This document shows, one piece after another, positions 10,386 through 23,238 of a stretch of 64,000 bases of DNA (position 1 is its first letter; each line of letters starts with the position of its first letter). Origin of the DNA: Toxonevra muliebris (taxonomy: Eukaryota > Arthropoda > Insecta > Diptera > Pallopteridae); contig OY829329.1 in assembly GCA_963691655.1 (NCBI GenBank), positions 54,635,408 through 54,699,407 on the forward strand, given 5' to 3'. The notes below the pieces were generated by a model. That model did not search any database. It saw nothing but the letters and a program-made list of their open reading frames with translations, and was not told the DNA's origin. The position numbers and the translations under genes were made by a program.

Positions 10386-12600
10386 ACATTCTTGTCTATA
10401 TATTTTAAAGCATACTTTGGGACTCAGCTTTTAATTTATTAGAAGTAATAGAACTATAAAAATAAAAAAACACTTTAAACAAAACATTTTTTTTCAGTGT
10501 TTTATTGCACTAAAACGATTCAAATTCAGTAGTAAAGTGCCACTTTAAAAAAAATCTACATACCACAAAAATGCATATAACATAAGCTAAATGCGCTTGA
10601 GCATATGCAGTGAATTTTAGCACATTTTATGAGATGCAAATGAATTTATGTAAAATTTTGGAAAAAAAAAAAATAAAAGTAACTCGATGAAAAAGAAAAA
10701 TGAAATGTTTGCTATAACTTTATGATAAAATGATTAGAGCGGAAACGAAACGGAATATGATGACCGCTTAACGCGACCAGATCCTAGCACCAGAGAAAAA
10801 CCTTCACTGGAGGCGCCTACATTATTGTTGTTGTTTTTAGTATTATTTATTATTTATTTTTGGGGTAGATTTATACTTGTAAATGTATTTAACCGTAGAA
10901 CATACATAAATATGAAAAAAATATTAAATAAACTGAAAAATATTTTCATTTTCTGAATGTGCAGACAGTGGAAAATGAAAAGTGCACTTTTATGAAGCGC
11001 CTAAAAGTATGCTGAAGTAAAAATCATTTAAAGCAAATAAAGTTTTTTTTTTATACTCCCATACACTTTTAAAGGATTTACACAATTTTTGTTGGCCTGC
11101 AATTCTTATTTGGAAACGATTTAATTGCAAGTGAAGCCATGCAAGTGCATTAAGTTGTTGCCTACCATACATAAATACACATACGTACAAGCATTTAAAC
11201 TGGTATAATTAAATTATAAAAAGAATTCATAAAAAAAAAAATGGCGAGCCAGAGCAAAAAAAAAAAATTAAAAAAAAAATTCGAGAAATTTTCTTAATAT
11301 GTTGCGCGTGTTTCGCTTTATTAAATAATAATCATGCTGTTTTTTGCACTGCTTTTCTTCTGTATTGTTTTGTTTTTTTTTGGTACTGTTTTTTTTTATT
11401 TTATTACGCATGGTTTTATTGTGCAAGCAGCAAGCAACAACCAACAGTAGAATCAGTATATTATTTTCCACGCGTACTTCCGGTTTTATGAGATTCGTTA
11501 TCCTGTTCACATTTAATAATGAAATTTAATACCATTGCAGTAGCTATGTACACCCTGCAACATGCAACATATGCCTGACTCAAAAGTCTGTGTCTTGCAT
11601 TCTTTATGCTTTTTATGCTGGCCACTGCTGCTGCTTCTACTGCATTCTGTTGCTGACATTTCGTTTTGCATTGCATTGCTGCATTTTTGTAATTGTATAA
11701 AATACTCATACTCATATGCAACAACATCAACAACAACAAGAAAATCACGATTTTTCATTTAATTTGCAAATTTTTTTCATATTTTTTTATTTTTGAATAT
11801 GAAGTATTTTATTTTTTTTTTTGTGCGGTTCATTTGTACACACATACACATACATTTATCGTTTTCATTAATTCGCTGCACGAAGGAATGCAAAGTTCAT
11901 ACCAGGGAAAAAAAGTTTATTAAATGATATATGTATGTATGTATGTATGTAAAAAAAAAAGATTCCAGTGTATGTATGCATGCATTGTCCTGCGGCTGCG
12001 GCGACTACAGTCAATTGTAATCCTTTGATAAGTAAATAAGTAACTGGGGAAAAATATGAAATTTATGCAACGGCATATAATAATAATAATAATATTAATG
12101 ATAATGTTAATACCTACTAGTATTTTTAATTTAAGTGTACTCAGCGTGATGGAAAAAAAATTAAGTTTATTTAATCTTTATTTAATTGCTACAAAATATC
12201 TGCAGCAACCATACATGCAACGTATGCGAAACGAAATGCATATTTGCTTTAGAGTTGAAGCGATAGCATTTAATTTAATGATTATAGTCGCCGACGCAGA
12301 TGCAAACATCAATTCAAACATTAATGCTAGAGTAATTTGATTAAGAGTCGAAAAGAGAGAGAGAGAGAGAACGATTTATCATAAATTACAACAGATAACA
12401 CTGAAACAAATAAGTTTGTAGTGTAATGCTCATAGCACAAATTAGTGAATTCAATTGAAATCAAGTTCAATGCATTGATTTTTAAGTTTAAAAAATCTGA
12501 CCTAGGCCTGCTATAAAACTAATTATGATAGAGAAGCACCAACTATGAATCACGAATTGATTGAATGCTACGCTTTAGTTTGATGGTCAAAATCCAATTA
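10386..12600. other. AT-rich intergenic sequence with microsatellites
   Basis: No coding exon is supported. Contains poly(A) and poly(T) runs, an ATGT repeat at about 11930-11950, CAA/CAG-type sequence at 11700-11740, a short TAA repeat at about 12078-12096, and a GA repeat at 12353-12371. Confidence 0.5.
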
Positions 12601-12604
12601 GTAG

Positions 12605-13790
12605 GACATTAGAAAACTCTGTATGAAGTACCTGGTATAGTATCCTCTCTGACCAGGCTTCAGAGAAGTGTGTGCCTAGGTATCACTAGTGCAATGTGTA
12701 CTACATCTGGTGATGCCCTTAATGCCTTGCTTGACTTGCTTCCTCTGGATCTGCAAATCCGTAAAGAAGCGATGAGAGCGGCCTACAGACTCCGCTTAAA
12801 TGGAGTCTGGCATGTCGAGGCGGATGTAGGGCACAGTATGATATACCAACAGTTGTCAGAACAGTGCCCACTGTTCTTGATGCCCGTGGATAATCATGTG
12901 TCTTGTACCCGCTTCGGAAGAAGATATGAAGGCAGGTTCCCCGTGATCAATGGTTAAGTCCAGAGGTCGTACTCCGGAGTCTTCGTCATGTCTTCTATAC
13001 CGACGGATCCAAAACCTCAAACGTTACTGGATCCGGTTGGTACTTGGACGATGAGACGAAGTACTCTTTTTCCACTGGACAGATGGCGTCAGTCTTCCTA
13101 ACGGAGGTTTTCGCTATCTTAGACGTTGTGAGCTGGATAATTGAGAAGAGGTGACATGGGAAGTGCATAGGTATCTGCAGTGATTGTCAAGCTGCACTGA
13201 AGGCCCTTGATAACCCTGTCAGCTCCTCAAAATTGGTCAGCGAGTGTAAGGCAAAATTAAATTGTGTTGCAAAACACAACAAGTTATGCCTTATATGGGT
13301 TCCAGGATACTGTGGTATTCCCGGGAATGAACTAGCTGACAAACTAGCTATTGAAGGCTCTGCAATTACACCATGGGGTCCGGAACCTTTTTTTGGCGTA
13401 AGTTCTGGGGAGATCATGCATTGGATCAACTATTTCGTGGGTTCTATTCATAGAGAAAGATGGTCCGAGCTTGACACCCGCAGAACCGCAATGTGCTTCG
13501 TGAGACAACCTAACAGGAAATCAGCGGAATTTCTTCTCAAACTGAGAGGAAAGGACCTGAGATTACTGGTGGGTGTCATCACAGGGCACAACACATGTGG
13601 TCAGCATATGATTAACATGGGCGTCATCACCGATCCAATTTGCCAATCGTGTCTGGAAGCTGTCGGGCTTTTGCGAGAATCAGATTAAGGCTGTTGGGTA
13701 GTGATGTCTTGATGTCCATACTCTCCCTCTTCCTGAGCTTCTAAGGTTCATCAGTGAAACAAAGAAGTTCGAGGTTGAGAGACCCTAGAC
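12605..13790 (+). mobile_element. Truncated non-LTR retroelement with RNase H domain
   Basis: The 3' coding part of a non-LTR retrotransposon with a C-terminal RNase H (I/LOA/R1-like in organisation). Frame 12670-12957 is the end of the RT-linker (LGITSAMCTTSGDALNALLD, then MRAAYRLRLNGVWH). After a frameshift the RNase H follows: FYTDGSKTS from 12993, LTEVFAIL, CSDCQAALKAL, then IWVPGYCGIPGNELADKLA, where the usual His of WVPGH is Tyr. A TGA at 13152-13154 interrupts it. The tail LRLLVGVITGHNTCGQHMI with CQSC is the usual zinc-knuckle-like end. At least one frameshift and one nonsense codon mean it is dead. No clear poly(A) tail or target duplication was found. Confidence 0.85.
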
Positions 13791-14511
13791 CTTTCTTCTT
13801 ACCTTTTATCCCCACGTAACTTTCCTGTCTCTCTACTCTCTTCTACTGGTTCCCGAGGCAACAACATAGTTGTCGAAAATCCTTCAGAATGCTTTAAAGA
13901 ATGACTGGGAAAGGTTCAAAGTCTTGTCAAGTCTCGAAATGATTGGTACAATTTCCACACGCAATTTTCTACACCGGCAATTTTAGAAGAGCTGCTTCAT
14001 TGGATGGTCGCTGTTGATCTCTAAAGAAGTCTCAATCCATTCAATATTGTGTTGAACTTTTTGCCGGTAGTTTTTCACCTAAGCATACCCAACATTATAC
14101 TTTTCAAATTTGGATCCAGAATTTACAGAAAAGGGAAGGCAGGCGGGGTTTACATTTTTCGTTCCTTCGTAAAATTGTTTAACATTAATTTAACGGATAC
14201 TCCAGCATAAAATATTTTTAAAACAAATTTTCGTAATATTTTTCTCGTTTAAAGTTCCTCGTTTTGATTTAACATTTTACATATTTAACCTAAATATTTT
14301 CAATTATTAGTTTATTTAATTTAAATCTTTTTAGTATAAGGTTTCTTTCACTGATTTTTTTTTGTTTGGAATGAATCATTTTTATTTAAATTTACTATTT
14401 TTCCCTCTTAAAATTTAGGCTCCCAATGCAAGTTCATGATCCTAGCAGCTTTTTAATGTGATATTTCTACACAAATAATATAAACCAGTGAAATTTTGGA
14501 TTGTGTCAGAC
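13791..14511. other. AT-rich sequence, nothing recognised
   Basis: May include the 3' UTR of the preceding retroelement. No frames, repeats or sites stood out. Confidence 0.4.
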
Positions 14512-14934
14512 TAGGGTAGCCATAAGCACCGATTTTGGCAGTACATTAACTGATTTTCTTCATTTTTTTTTTAAACTGATTTTAAAATTCTGAAATCAGT
14601 ACTAAAGTCTACAGATTTTGGGATTATACTTAGTACTGAATTTTCTAAATCTAAATCTTAAAAATCTATAAATTCTTTAATAAATTCTATAATATAATAT
14701 TTTGTTTTTATTGAATTAATTATTACTTTAAAAGATTTGAATGATTATATGGACAGAAATATAGGTTCAGATTTGCCCTAGTGACTTTGGAAAGTGAGAA
14801 AAAGCAAAAATGTATTTGGGAAATTTACTGATATGCACAGATCTTTTAATTTAACTCAAGGTCAATGTACTGATTTTTTAACTTAACTCAAGTACATTCT
14901 ACTGATTTTTTAGATCACAAATCTGGCTACACTA
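14512..14934. mobile_element. Probable MITE with short inverted ends
   Basis: The ends are TAGGGTAGCCA on the left and, reverse-complemented, TAGTGTAGCCAGATTT on the right, with subterminal repeats of the motif ACTGATTTT in both arms. No certain target duplication was seen. The TAG(G/T)GTAGCCA ends resemble hAT-type MITEs, but this is an inference. Confidence 0.45.
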
Positions 14935-17320
14935 ATCAGGTCCAAGAACAAAATGGTAGCTAGCCATTTTTAGCTTCAAATATTTGAAAATCGTGATCGA
15001 ACGATTCTGATTGATTTGGATTTAAAATTGAAAAATTTTTGTGAGATTAATACTCTTGAGTTTGAAAAACGCAGGGCCATGAAGTTCCCAAAAATATTTT
15101 ATCAATTGAGGAACTTAAATTTTGCTTGTGTATTCAAAACTTTGACAAAAGGCGTTGCATTTTCATGAAGCTCTAAATTACAATTGTTTTAATTTAAATG
15201 CAATGCAGTGGCAATTTTTGATGAATTCATTAACTCTTGCCTCCATATAGTCATGAAATCTTTAGAAGGGTTAAGCTGTACTACATTAAACTACAAGAAA
15301 TTTGATATTAAAGTAAGAAATAAAGCTATAGCGAGTGCACTTTAATTTATTCCAATGAAAAGGTTGTTTTTATTCATGCAAAAGTTTGCATATGTTCAAT
15401 TCCCATTCCCACTCAAAACTTAACCTCTTTCATACCTCCTACATATTTTTACACTGCATTATCTTCACACATATACATATGCACATTCATACGTATTTAT
15501 ACATATTTGCATTATGGAAACGCTTTTATTTAATTGTAAATGATTTATGCTATTAATTGTGATCGCCTACAGACCAATTCATACTCGTCTCCTTACTCAC
15601 ACAATCCCACAAGAAAGGAGAGCTCCTTTCATTTTGTAGTTCATTTGCCAAAGGGGATAATAATCTACACGCATACAAACATTTAACCTCAAGCATTACA
15701 ATTTAATATAACACATTAAAACACATATATATGTGACTGTGTGTGTGTGTGTGTGTGTCTGTCAGGGTCTATAGGAGACTTTTGCCAAATATGTTCAAAT
15801 ATTTTTGCCTAATTATTAAATTTTGCATATTTTCAATAAATAAAAGAAGACAAATATCATTTTACGTTATATTTTTCGTATTCGCACAAAATATGCTGCA
15901 CTCCTTTGAAATTTGTTTCATATTTTCCCTTCCCTTTGCTGCAGCATTCAAATTTTGTGCATTTTCGTGGAAAATAATAATATTTGTGTTAGATATATAC
16001 CATATACAAATTGAAACTCAAAGGTATCCATCCCAACCATTTTTGGTTTGCGGTAGAGTAGTAGTATTTGCTTTACTTTTGGTGTGCACAATCACAATTC
16101 AAGCATAATGAAATTGTAATAAAATACTTTTTTCAATTTCAAATTCAACTTTCAAAAAGAAATAAAAAAGTGACGAAAATTTCTGTAATAACACTGTACA
16201 GCATTTTAGGATTTTTTCCTGGGGAATGAATGAAACCAAGTTTTTCTGAAAGCTTGGGTTGTATATAGAAAAGTAATTTCTCAGTTTTCCTACGTTGGCG
16301 ATTTTAAGCGGTTTTTTTTTCATTTTGAAGTTTATGATCGTGGAGGAGTATTTTAAAAAATTTAAATTCATTTAAATGCAAATATCTTTACCATCAAAAG
16401 GTCTTTTTGGGGGTTTTCTGGTACGAGGAATCTGAATCTGCAATTTATTTGTACCAATAACGATCGCTAGGGTGCGCTTTGGTTCAAAAAACCTGAAAAT
16501 TGTATATTTTGTATATTTTTTATAAAGTATAAAAAAGTAAATATAAAAAAGTATTAACCCATTGGTTATAAAAATATAAATATAAAATAAAATATAAATA
16601 TAAAAAAATAAATATAAAAATAAAATAGAAAAATTTGAAAAGCCAGAAAAATTGTTAGATCTTCGAAGGCGTTTGTAACAACCATGTGCATAATGTGCAC
16701 CAAGGATTTATCCCAAAACTTAAAGTTTTTTTTGTTATGTATGCCATTCAAGTAAGAAATCTGCTTTTCCGAAATTTAAATAAAATTCTTTTAAAATCGG
16801 TAAAACTATTTAGAATATAAAGCGGACATTTTTGAAGTAGATCACTTTAAAAGTATTGTATTTTGTTTATTTAAATACTATAGAACCACACTCTACAAAA
16901 TATTTTGAGAGCTTTTATTTCAGAAATAAACAAACGGTTTATTGGTTTTTGATATTTTTATTTCATTTATTTATTTGTGTACAGCTAACGAAAATGGGTT
17001 AAGAGAGTTTTCTCTCATAAACAAAATTATTTCTCAAAATTTATTGAGCGAATACTTGTCATAATTGTCAAATCTCAGAAGACCTGAGAATATTTAAGAT
17101 TACTTTCTGCTATCTGGCATACTGTATACTGTGCGATAGACCGTTTCATTACAAAAATTTTAAGCATAAAACGATAGCAAACGGATCAAAAATGACAAAG
17201 TAATCTAGGATTGAGTAAAAATAAAATATTCTCGAAAACTCGAAATTTTCTCAAAATTCGTTCTGGTCTAGAAAATGATGAACCACTTGAAATTTTCATG
17301 CACACTATTATTCTGAATAT
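14935..17320. other. AT-rich intergenic sequence with simple repeats
   Basis: Holds a GT microsatellite at 15736-15758 and an (ATAAA/TATAA)-type simple repeat at 16568-16630. Short open frames here (e.g. 15743-16108, phenylalanine-rich) are compositional. No gene supported. Confidence 0.5.
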
Positions 17321-17322
17321 GT

Positions 17323-17680
17323 TTGGTCGCAGCGAAACCAACATACTTCGGGGGTTACAATATTATTAATGATGCACTGGTAGATAAAAACCAAATCATT
17401 CTTTCGCCCCTCCACATCATGTTTGGTCTCATGAAGAATTTCGTTAAAGCGTTGAATGAAATCATTACAAAGAGTGTTTTCGAAATTGTCATTATTAAAA
17501 ATTAAAGCGGACGTATTCGTTGAACCTCAAATACACAAATTGCTCAACGATGCTGGATTGCTGAATGTTTGTGTGAGTCAAAGCGAGAAGCATTGGAAGC
17601 ATTTGCGAATGTTGTTCAAAAATTTTTTGAGAAATTATAAAAGTGACAATCATGTCTAACTCATCGACGTAATGTTGGGA
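17323..17680 (+). pseudogene. Remnant of a repetitive arthropod ORF (SPLHIMFGLMKNFVKAL family)
   Basis: One frame reads KNQIILSPLHIMFGLMKNF and VKALNE; a second frame from about 17505 reads KADVFVEPQIHKLLNDAGL and WKHLRMLFKNFLRNYKSDNH. I recognise LPPLHIKLGLMKxFVKAL, GxFVGPQIRKL and FKxVVxxFLGNxKxxNY as conserved blocks of a multicopy ORF that recurs in many arthropod genomes and behaves like part of a mobile element. The blocks are in the expected order but split by a frameshift at about 17485-17505. The element class is not resolved here. Confidence 0.55.
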
Positions 17681-17765
17681 AAATACAATGATATCGGTAA
17701 GTTTGATTTACGGTGAATTGTTAAAAAGTTGATTCACAACTTGGATCGGTCGATACTATAGATAC

Positions 17766-17910
17766 CTGAAAACCCGTTATTTTGTCATATCTCGAAAACT
17801 TACCCATAGAAAAATGAATATGATTTTCGTGTTCAGCGTCCTCGATTTAGTTTAGAAAACATACTTTGGTTCATGTTATATTTTTAAAGTGAAATTTTGT
17901 GTTCCAGTGT
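17766..17910 (+). repeat. Half copy of the long-hairpin MITE found at 60033-60576
   Basis: Matches one arm of the 60-kb element: TTATTTTGTCATATCTCGAA, ACTTACCCATAGAAAAA, then ATACTTTGGTTCATGTTATA and TTCCAGTGT. Only one arm is present, so this is a truncated or solo arm. Confidence 0.75.
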
Positions 17911-18189
17911 AATATATGAACTGCTTTGTTTTTGACAGGGTGTACGGAGCTTTGAATCCAAGCATATGCTGCGGATTTTTTCTATGAAAATCAAATGAAT
18001 CTTGTCGACTGTCTGCAGGAATCTAGTACCCGTCAATGGTCGCAGTGTAATTGAAGCAGTCTCAGCTCTATTTCGTTTTAAATGAGAGAGGTTGGTTGGC
18101 ATTGGTTGCAGCCAATCGTCAGGAAATCGAGCTATGTGTTCATGTTGAAATGGGCCCGTGAGTACTTTTTAGAGTGAGCATGCTCACAG

Positions 18190-18305
18190 CTCTGAAAATA
18201 CTACTCACGCGTGTTCACGTACGCTGGTCTTTTTCAAAAACAAATTCTCGGATGTTTACGCACGTTGAAATTTTTCCAAAAAATTTCACGCATGTTCACG
18301 CACAC
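18190..18305. repeat. Degenerate TTCACGCA(C/T)G repeats
   Basis: Several short copies of (G)TTCACGCACG/GTTTACGCACGTT/GTTCACGCACAC in about 115 bp. Non-coding low-complexity sequence. The block 17940-18130 to its left has higher complexity but I could not identify it. Confidence 0.4.
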
Positions 18306-20440
18306 AGTCTTTTTATTGTTATATTTTTATTTATGCAAATACAAAATAAAGTGCTTATAGCTGTGTTTCTTTTGTCGCGCATAGCCAGCCGTGTTAAATA
18401 ATTTTTGTTACATCGAGAATTTATCCTATATACGCTAAGATCGCTGTAATATAGGGATATCATAGCCTTGAAGCCACATCAGCTACTGAGATTCATCAGT
18501 AAGATTTGCTTATCTGATAACTTATAACAAGCTACTATCAGGGGTATAATAGACCTGTAAGACCGCAGTACATGACACCAATACAAATACAAAAATGGAG
18601 GCGTGAATGGCACTTCCAGTTTGGTGCAATATGCTACAGATTCAAAAATTTCACCCCAAAAAATTTGTAAATCAACAGAACGGATGCAATGATAAAGAAA
18701 TACGATTCACTCACATTTAAATTATGTATTTCTTCGATATGGAGGAGAAAGGGGTAACCCAAAACACCCTTTGCATCCGCCAGTGCTTTACAAAAAACCT
18801 TATTCTTTTTTTAACCAACATTTATTGTTAGCTTAAACGATTTTATTTGTTTTCAAATATTCTCCACTGTAATTTTGATAAAACCTTTTCTCCTCTCACT
18901 CCCTCTCCTTTCTCCAGCTTTTACTTTTAATTGCAGCACAGTGCTGCAAATGACAAGGGAGTCGTGCGTAAGTGTATGCTCAAAAGTGTGGGTGGGTGTG
19001 GTGTGAGTAAATAATTTGGCTGCGTCAATCTGTGAGAGTGTGTTATGAAAAATGAGTTTAATTTAATAACGGTGAATTATAAAATCAAAACTCTCACGAG
19101 AGTACAGCTAAGCACATGGTTGCATACATACAGACATACATACATAAAATGAAAAGTAGCCAATATTTTTATAAACAAAATCACAAAAAAGTCATCAAAT
19201 TTAATTACAAAAAATTTACAATAACAACCAGAAGTCAACAACAATAACAAAAAAAAAATTCAAATTTAATTACCAAAAATATCAGCTCGAGATTCCAATA
19301 CGAGATTTACTGATTATCTATTCAAAAAGCGAAATCTGTGTGATACTTAATTTTTATAACAATTAAATCGCTCAATTATCTTTTAATGGCATTTTTGAAA
19401 TGCTTCATAAAACATGCACACTGTGACACATTGCAACAAAGAAATGTCAAACGGGGCACATTTGACATTTGATAATCGTCAATGTCATAAACTTTCCAGA
19501 AGTAGAAAGAAAAACAAAACAGGAAAACATTTCGTTTTTTTAATACAATAACCGATGGCTTTGAATGTTTCTAACGATGACGACGACGATGGTGATGATG
19601 ACAAGTGATGAATTTCAAATGATAACAAAAAACGAAAGAATAAAAATAATAATAAACGAGTCCAAAAACAAAACACAAGCAAATACAAACAAACGAAATG
19701 AAAAAAGTTTCAGAAAGTAAGAAGAGAGGTATGGGAGGTGGGAGAGAGAGAGAGAGAGAGATAGCGTGGAATAAAATGTGAAGTCAATAAAAAAAAAAAT
19801 CTTTATTGTTTGCCACAAAGTTGCATTTTAATGAGAGATTGAGAGAGAGAGAGAGAGGGAGAGATGGAGAGCAGCGGCGGAGCAGTAACAGTAACGATAA
19901 CGACGACAGCAATAACAACATGCCATAACGACTAGGAATAGAATAAACAAAAACAACAACCAAAACACATTTGCGATATTAAATCTTTAACCAAGAAAAA
20001 ATAAATAATAAGATAACAACAAAAAAAAGCAAAGAAATCAAGAATAAAATTAACCGCAAAAGGTAAAAAAGTGGAGGAAAAAGAAAAAGCACCCAGCAAA
20101 TCGAAAAGAATTGCTTTGAGTTTTTTGTTTTTGTTTTACTTCTTTTGTATTCAACAAAGTGGCGCTTCACTTTGCGTGCTTCCGTTTCCGTTGTTGCTGC
20201 TATAGCTGTCTCTGCTACTGCTCGCTGTATGTACGTTGGTTCCATTGAAGCAGAAAAAGAATTCTGATTGGAATCGGAATTCAAAATAAATAACAATGAA
20301 GTAGCGTAAAAGAACGATGAATAACTGAAGAAAAAAAACACAACAACTGCAAAAGCAACAAGAGTAGGCAAGCAGAAAAAAAAGAACGAAGTATAAGTAT
20401 AAAAATTGTGCAACAATTTCAAAATCAACAACAATAACAA
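18306..20440. other. Intergenic sequence with GA and CAA/CAG-type tracts
   Basis: GA repeats at 19739-19763 and 19841-19865, a GAC/GAT tract at 19574-19606, and many AAC/ACA-rich stretches. The 168-codon minus-strand frame at 19979-20485 is rich in F, L and S and is best explained by A-rich purine sequence on the plus strand. Confidence 0.5.
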
Positions 20441-20444
20441 CTTA

Positions 20445-20565
20445 CCACTGGCTATCGTTCGCTCTCGCGTGTAATAGCGTCCCATATTACTTACCTCACG
20501 GTATTACTGCAACCCAGCGGTTAGAGCAGAGGGAGAGAGATCCTCAAAGAGAGTATACTCTACTT
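20445..20565 (-). promoter_or_regulatory. Candidate 5' exon(s) with strong splice donors (minus strand)
   Basis: Read on the minus strand, two perfect GTAAGT donor sequences occur about 50 nt apart: after ...ACCGTGAG (donor at about 20500) and after ...GATAGCCAGTG (donor at about 20445). Upstream is a CT-rich stretch (GAGGATCTCTCTCCCTCTGC) of moderate complexity, unlike the surrounding A-rich DNA. This looks like a 5' UTR or first exon with alternative donors, but no downstream partner exon can be named; GTAAGT also occurs by chance. Confidence 0.25.
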
Positions 20566-22152
20566 TAGTAATTGTGTTGGTAGTAGAGTGTTGACACTAC
20601 TATTGTTATAACTTTAATGCTTGGATTTTGATTTTTATTTTTTTTTTAACACCTTATGACACTGGAATTTATTTCAAATTGCCGCATTGTCGCGCGCTTT
20701 TTTTTGTTAATTTGAGTTCTGTTCAAGCTTCATGACATTATATTTGTTGTCTCTATTTTGTTTTTGTACTACTATTTTCCACCTCATCATCAATGTTGAT
20801 AATGTTGAGTTTTCCTGATGTGTTCTACATCCTTCGTCGTTACTAAAGTTGAGTTTATGCCAACACATTTTCCTTTTATTATTACTGTAGGATAGGTATC
20901 CTTGCTCATTGCTGCTGTTACAGCTATTGTGATTTCATTTGTTGACAATCTCAATTGATGAATTTATTTTTATTGTCTCTGTGTCTGTCTGTTGGTCTGT
21001 CTGTTCGCTCTCGGTTGATATTAAATTGAACAATACTTTGTGATAAAAGGATTTGCGTGATTTCGTTATTGTCCTTGCCCTCGCTATTGCTGTTGTGCCT
21101 TAATCGCTTAAGCAATTGTATTTTTGAAATGTATTATATCGATATAAGTATGTATAAAAAATTTTGTGTTTTTTGCGGCTTGACTTGCTCAATGTTGAGT
21201 ATTGAATAAATCAACAGTGAAGCAAATTGCTTGAACTATCGATTTAGGAAAATAATAATGAGGTTGACGGGGCTGCTTGGCTGGCCTGTGAATTTTTTTT
21301 TAGACATGCTTCCGAGCCCAGAGGGGCACAGGCGGGTCGACGGGAGTTTCCTTAGACTAACCATTTGTAGTTACATCCTTCATGCAGTACGAGTTGGGTT
21401 CTGTTCTTTTACTAAATACGTGTGGGTTTAAAGAGGAAATGAACCCCGTAACTCTTGTCACTAGCAGATTCAGAAGTTGTGGAAATGGAGAGAGATTTCT
21501 TGCTTCTTCAAAAAAGGTTTCAAGTTAGTAGGTTGGGCGTTTCATGATCTTAAGTCCGATAGCATTAAGGGCAGAAGTATCCAAACCACAAATCTATTAC
21601 CCTATACTTTCAAGGGGAGAGACAAACGGCAAGAGAAGCTACTTATATGTCCCTTAGTCCACTGAAATTATCCAAAAAGAAGAAGAAGAAAAGAAGATAA
21701 GCTATTCTTGACCCCTTTTGTAGTAATAAAGTCTAACAAATTATTTTTTTTTTATAATATTTCTAAACTAAATGCAAAATTTAACCATTTTCACTCCACT
21801 GTCCCAAAAAATTACATTACTTGATTGTTTGCAAAATAAAAAGAGACCAAAAAATGTAATCAATTTCTAAATCAAATGAACACTTAAGGTTAGAAAACAA
21901 AAAACAAAAAAAGTAAAGTAAAGCAAACTCATGCAGAAATTCTCATAATGAAAACTAATGAATAAAAAAAATGTGAAAATAATGAATTCTATGAAAAATC
22001 TTTTCAGCTAATAAACTTTTCTTCTTTTCTTATTACTCATTTCCACAGATAATATTGAAAGGATTTTTCTGAATAGGCACCCCAAAAAACAATTTTACAA
22101 AATAATAAAAAAAAGATTCCATTCTCAATTTAATTACCAAAAAAAAATTAGC
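20566..22152. other. Intergenic sequence including a GC-richer block
   Basis: At 21240-21660 the base composition is clearly less AT-rich than its surroundings (e.g. CCGAGCCCAGAGGGGCACAG). It probably marks a fragment of an inserted element, but no protein motif is readable in any frame. Flanks are AT-rich, without genes. Confidence 0.4.
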
Positions 22153-22156
22153 TTAA

Positions 22157-22443
22157 CACGTTCGCGGACACTCAAAATTGTATCGAGGTGCAAAAAGAGA
22201 CACATGGCGGCTCTCTTAAAGTAATCGTAATATCTAAATTTTGATTATACACATTTTATCCAAGTTCTAACAATATCACATTTTATTAGTTAGATACACT
22301 GAATACTAAAAGTTTTACTTCGATACATAGATCAGTTCAGTTGTGGATTATGTGGACGCTATATAGAATTGAATGCTATAGCATTCATGTCATATTGTGA
22401 CACCATGAAAATGGATGTTACAGCATTCACGTCCACGAACGTG
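22157..22443. mobile_element. piggyBac-like MITE flanked by TTAA
   Basis: 287 bp between two TTAA tetranucleotides (22153-22156 and 22444-22447), the hallmark target of piggyBac elements. The ends are CACGTTCGCGGAC and, reverse-complemented, CACGTTCGTGGAC. No coding capacity. Confidence 0.75.
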
Positions 22444-22447
22444 TTAA

Positions 22448-23238
22448 CTTTACTAAAAAGAGAAACTTTTTTTTAAGTTGAAAATCCATAGTAATAAAAT
22501 TTCTTCTGGATGCAAATTCATTTAAAAAAACCAACACTTTCCAGTCATTTATTTCTTTATCAAGTACCTACTCTTCATTCAGTCACTCACATGCTAGCAA
22601 ACATATTCATTATTTTTCTTCTCTGCCTGTGCAAATGTGATAAAAATGCAAACTCTTTTCTGTTTTTGTTTTCTTAATTAAACTTGTGAGTTTTTTGTTA
22701 CTTTTTCTTGTCTTTCGTCACTTTTTTTCTGTGATTGTTTTTTTTTTTCTTTGCATCACGCCCATTAAATCATCAATTTCATCATTGTCATTGTCATCAT
22801 CATCCGTAGCAGTCATCACCAACATTTTTATCATTAGATTCTCACATAAAAAAGATATTAAAGCTTGTATGCTTCATATTCATTTGCTGTCTATATGTCT
22901 GTATAGTTATCTCTTTTACTCTTATAAACAAAAGTATTTAAAAATAAAGTTGAAAAAGTAACAATTATATTTTTTTCTTTATTTTTTCATTTGCAAAAGT
23001 TTGATTAAAAATAAATTCTAATTAAATTATGCAAAAAACGGAAGAAAGAGAAAAAATATAGAATAAGCAAAAATGTTGCGAATATAACAGTTTTCGAGGA
23101 CGTAAATATATATATATATATATATGGAAACGGAAGCATCGACATGGTGGAAGTGTAAATTAATTCATTCCTATATAAATTGTTTATACTTTTTAAAGTA
23201 TGGTAATTGAAATTTTGCTTGACATGACTATGAAATGA
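22448..23238. other. AT-rich intergenic sequence with a TA microsatellite
   Basis: A (TA)n run lies at 23106-23125. T-rich frames such as 22686-22961 are compositional. No gene supported. Confidence 0.45.

Noticed and set aside
15743..16108. 121-aa hydrophobic ORF starting in a GT microsatellite
   Set aside because: Its start lies in the microsatellite and the composition (F, I, V, C) follows from T-rich DNA; no splice or promoter signals fit.
17884..18102. Minus-strand frame MPTNLSHLKRNRAETASITL...
   Set aside because: Composition is more gene-like than the neighbours, but the end overlaps a MITE arm and no family could be recognised, so it is left unassigned.
19979..20485. 168-codon minus-strand ORF
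   Set aside because: Composed mainly of F, L, S and K from A-rich plus-strand sequence; no domain. Only its first codons overlap a possible splice-donor exon, which is reported separately.
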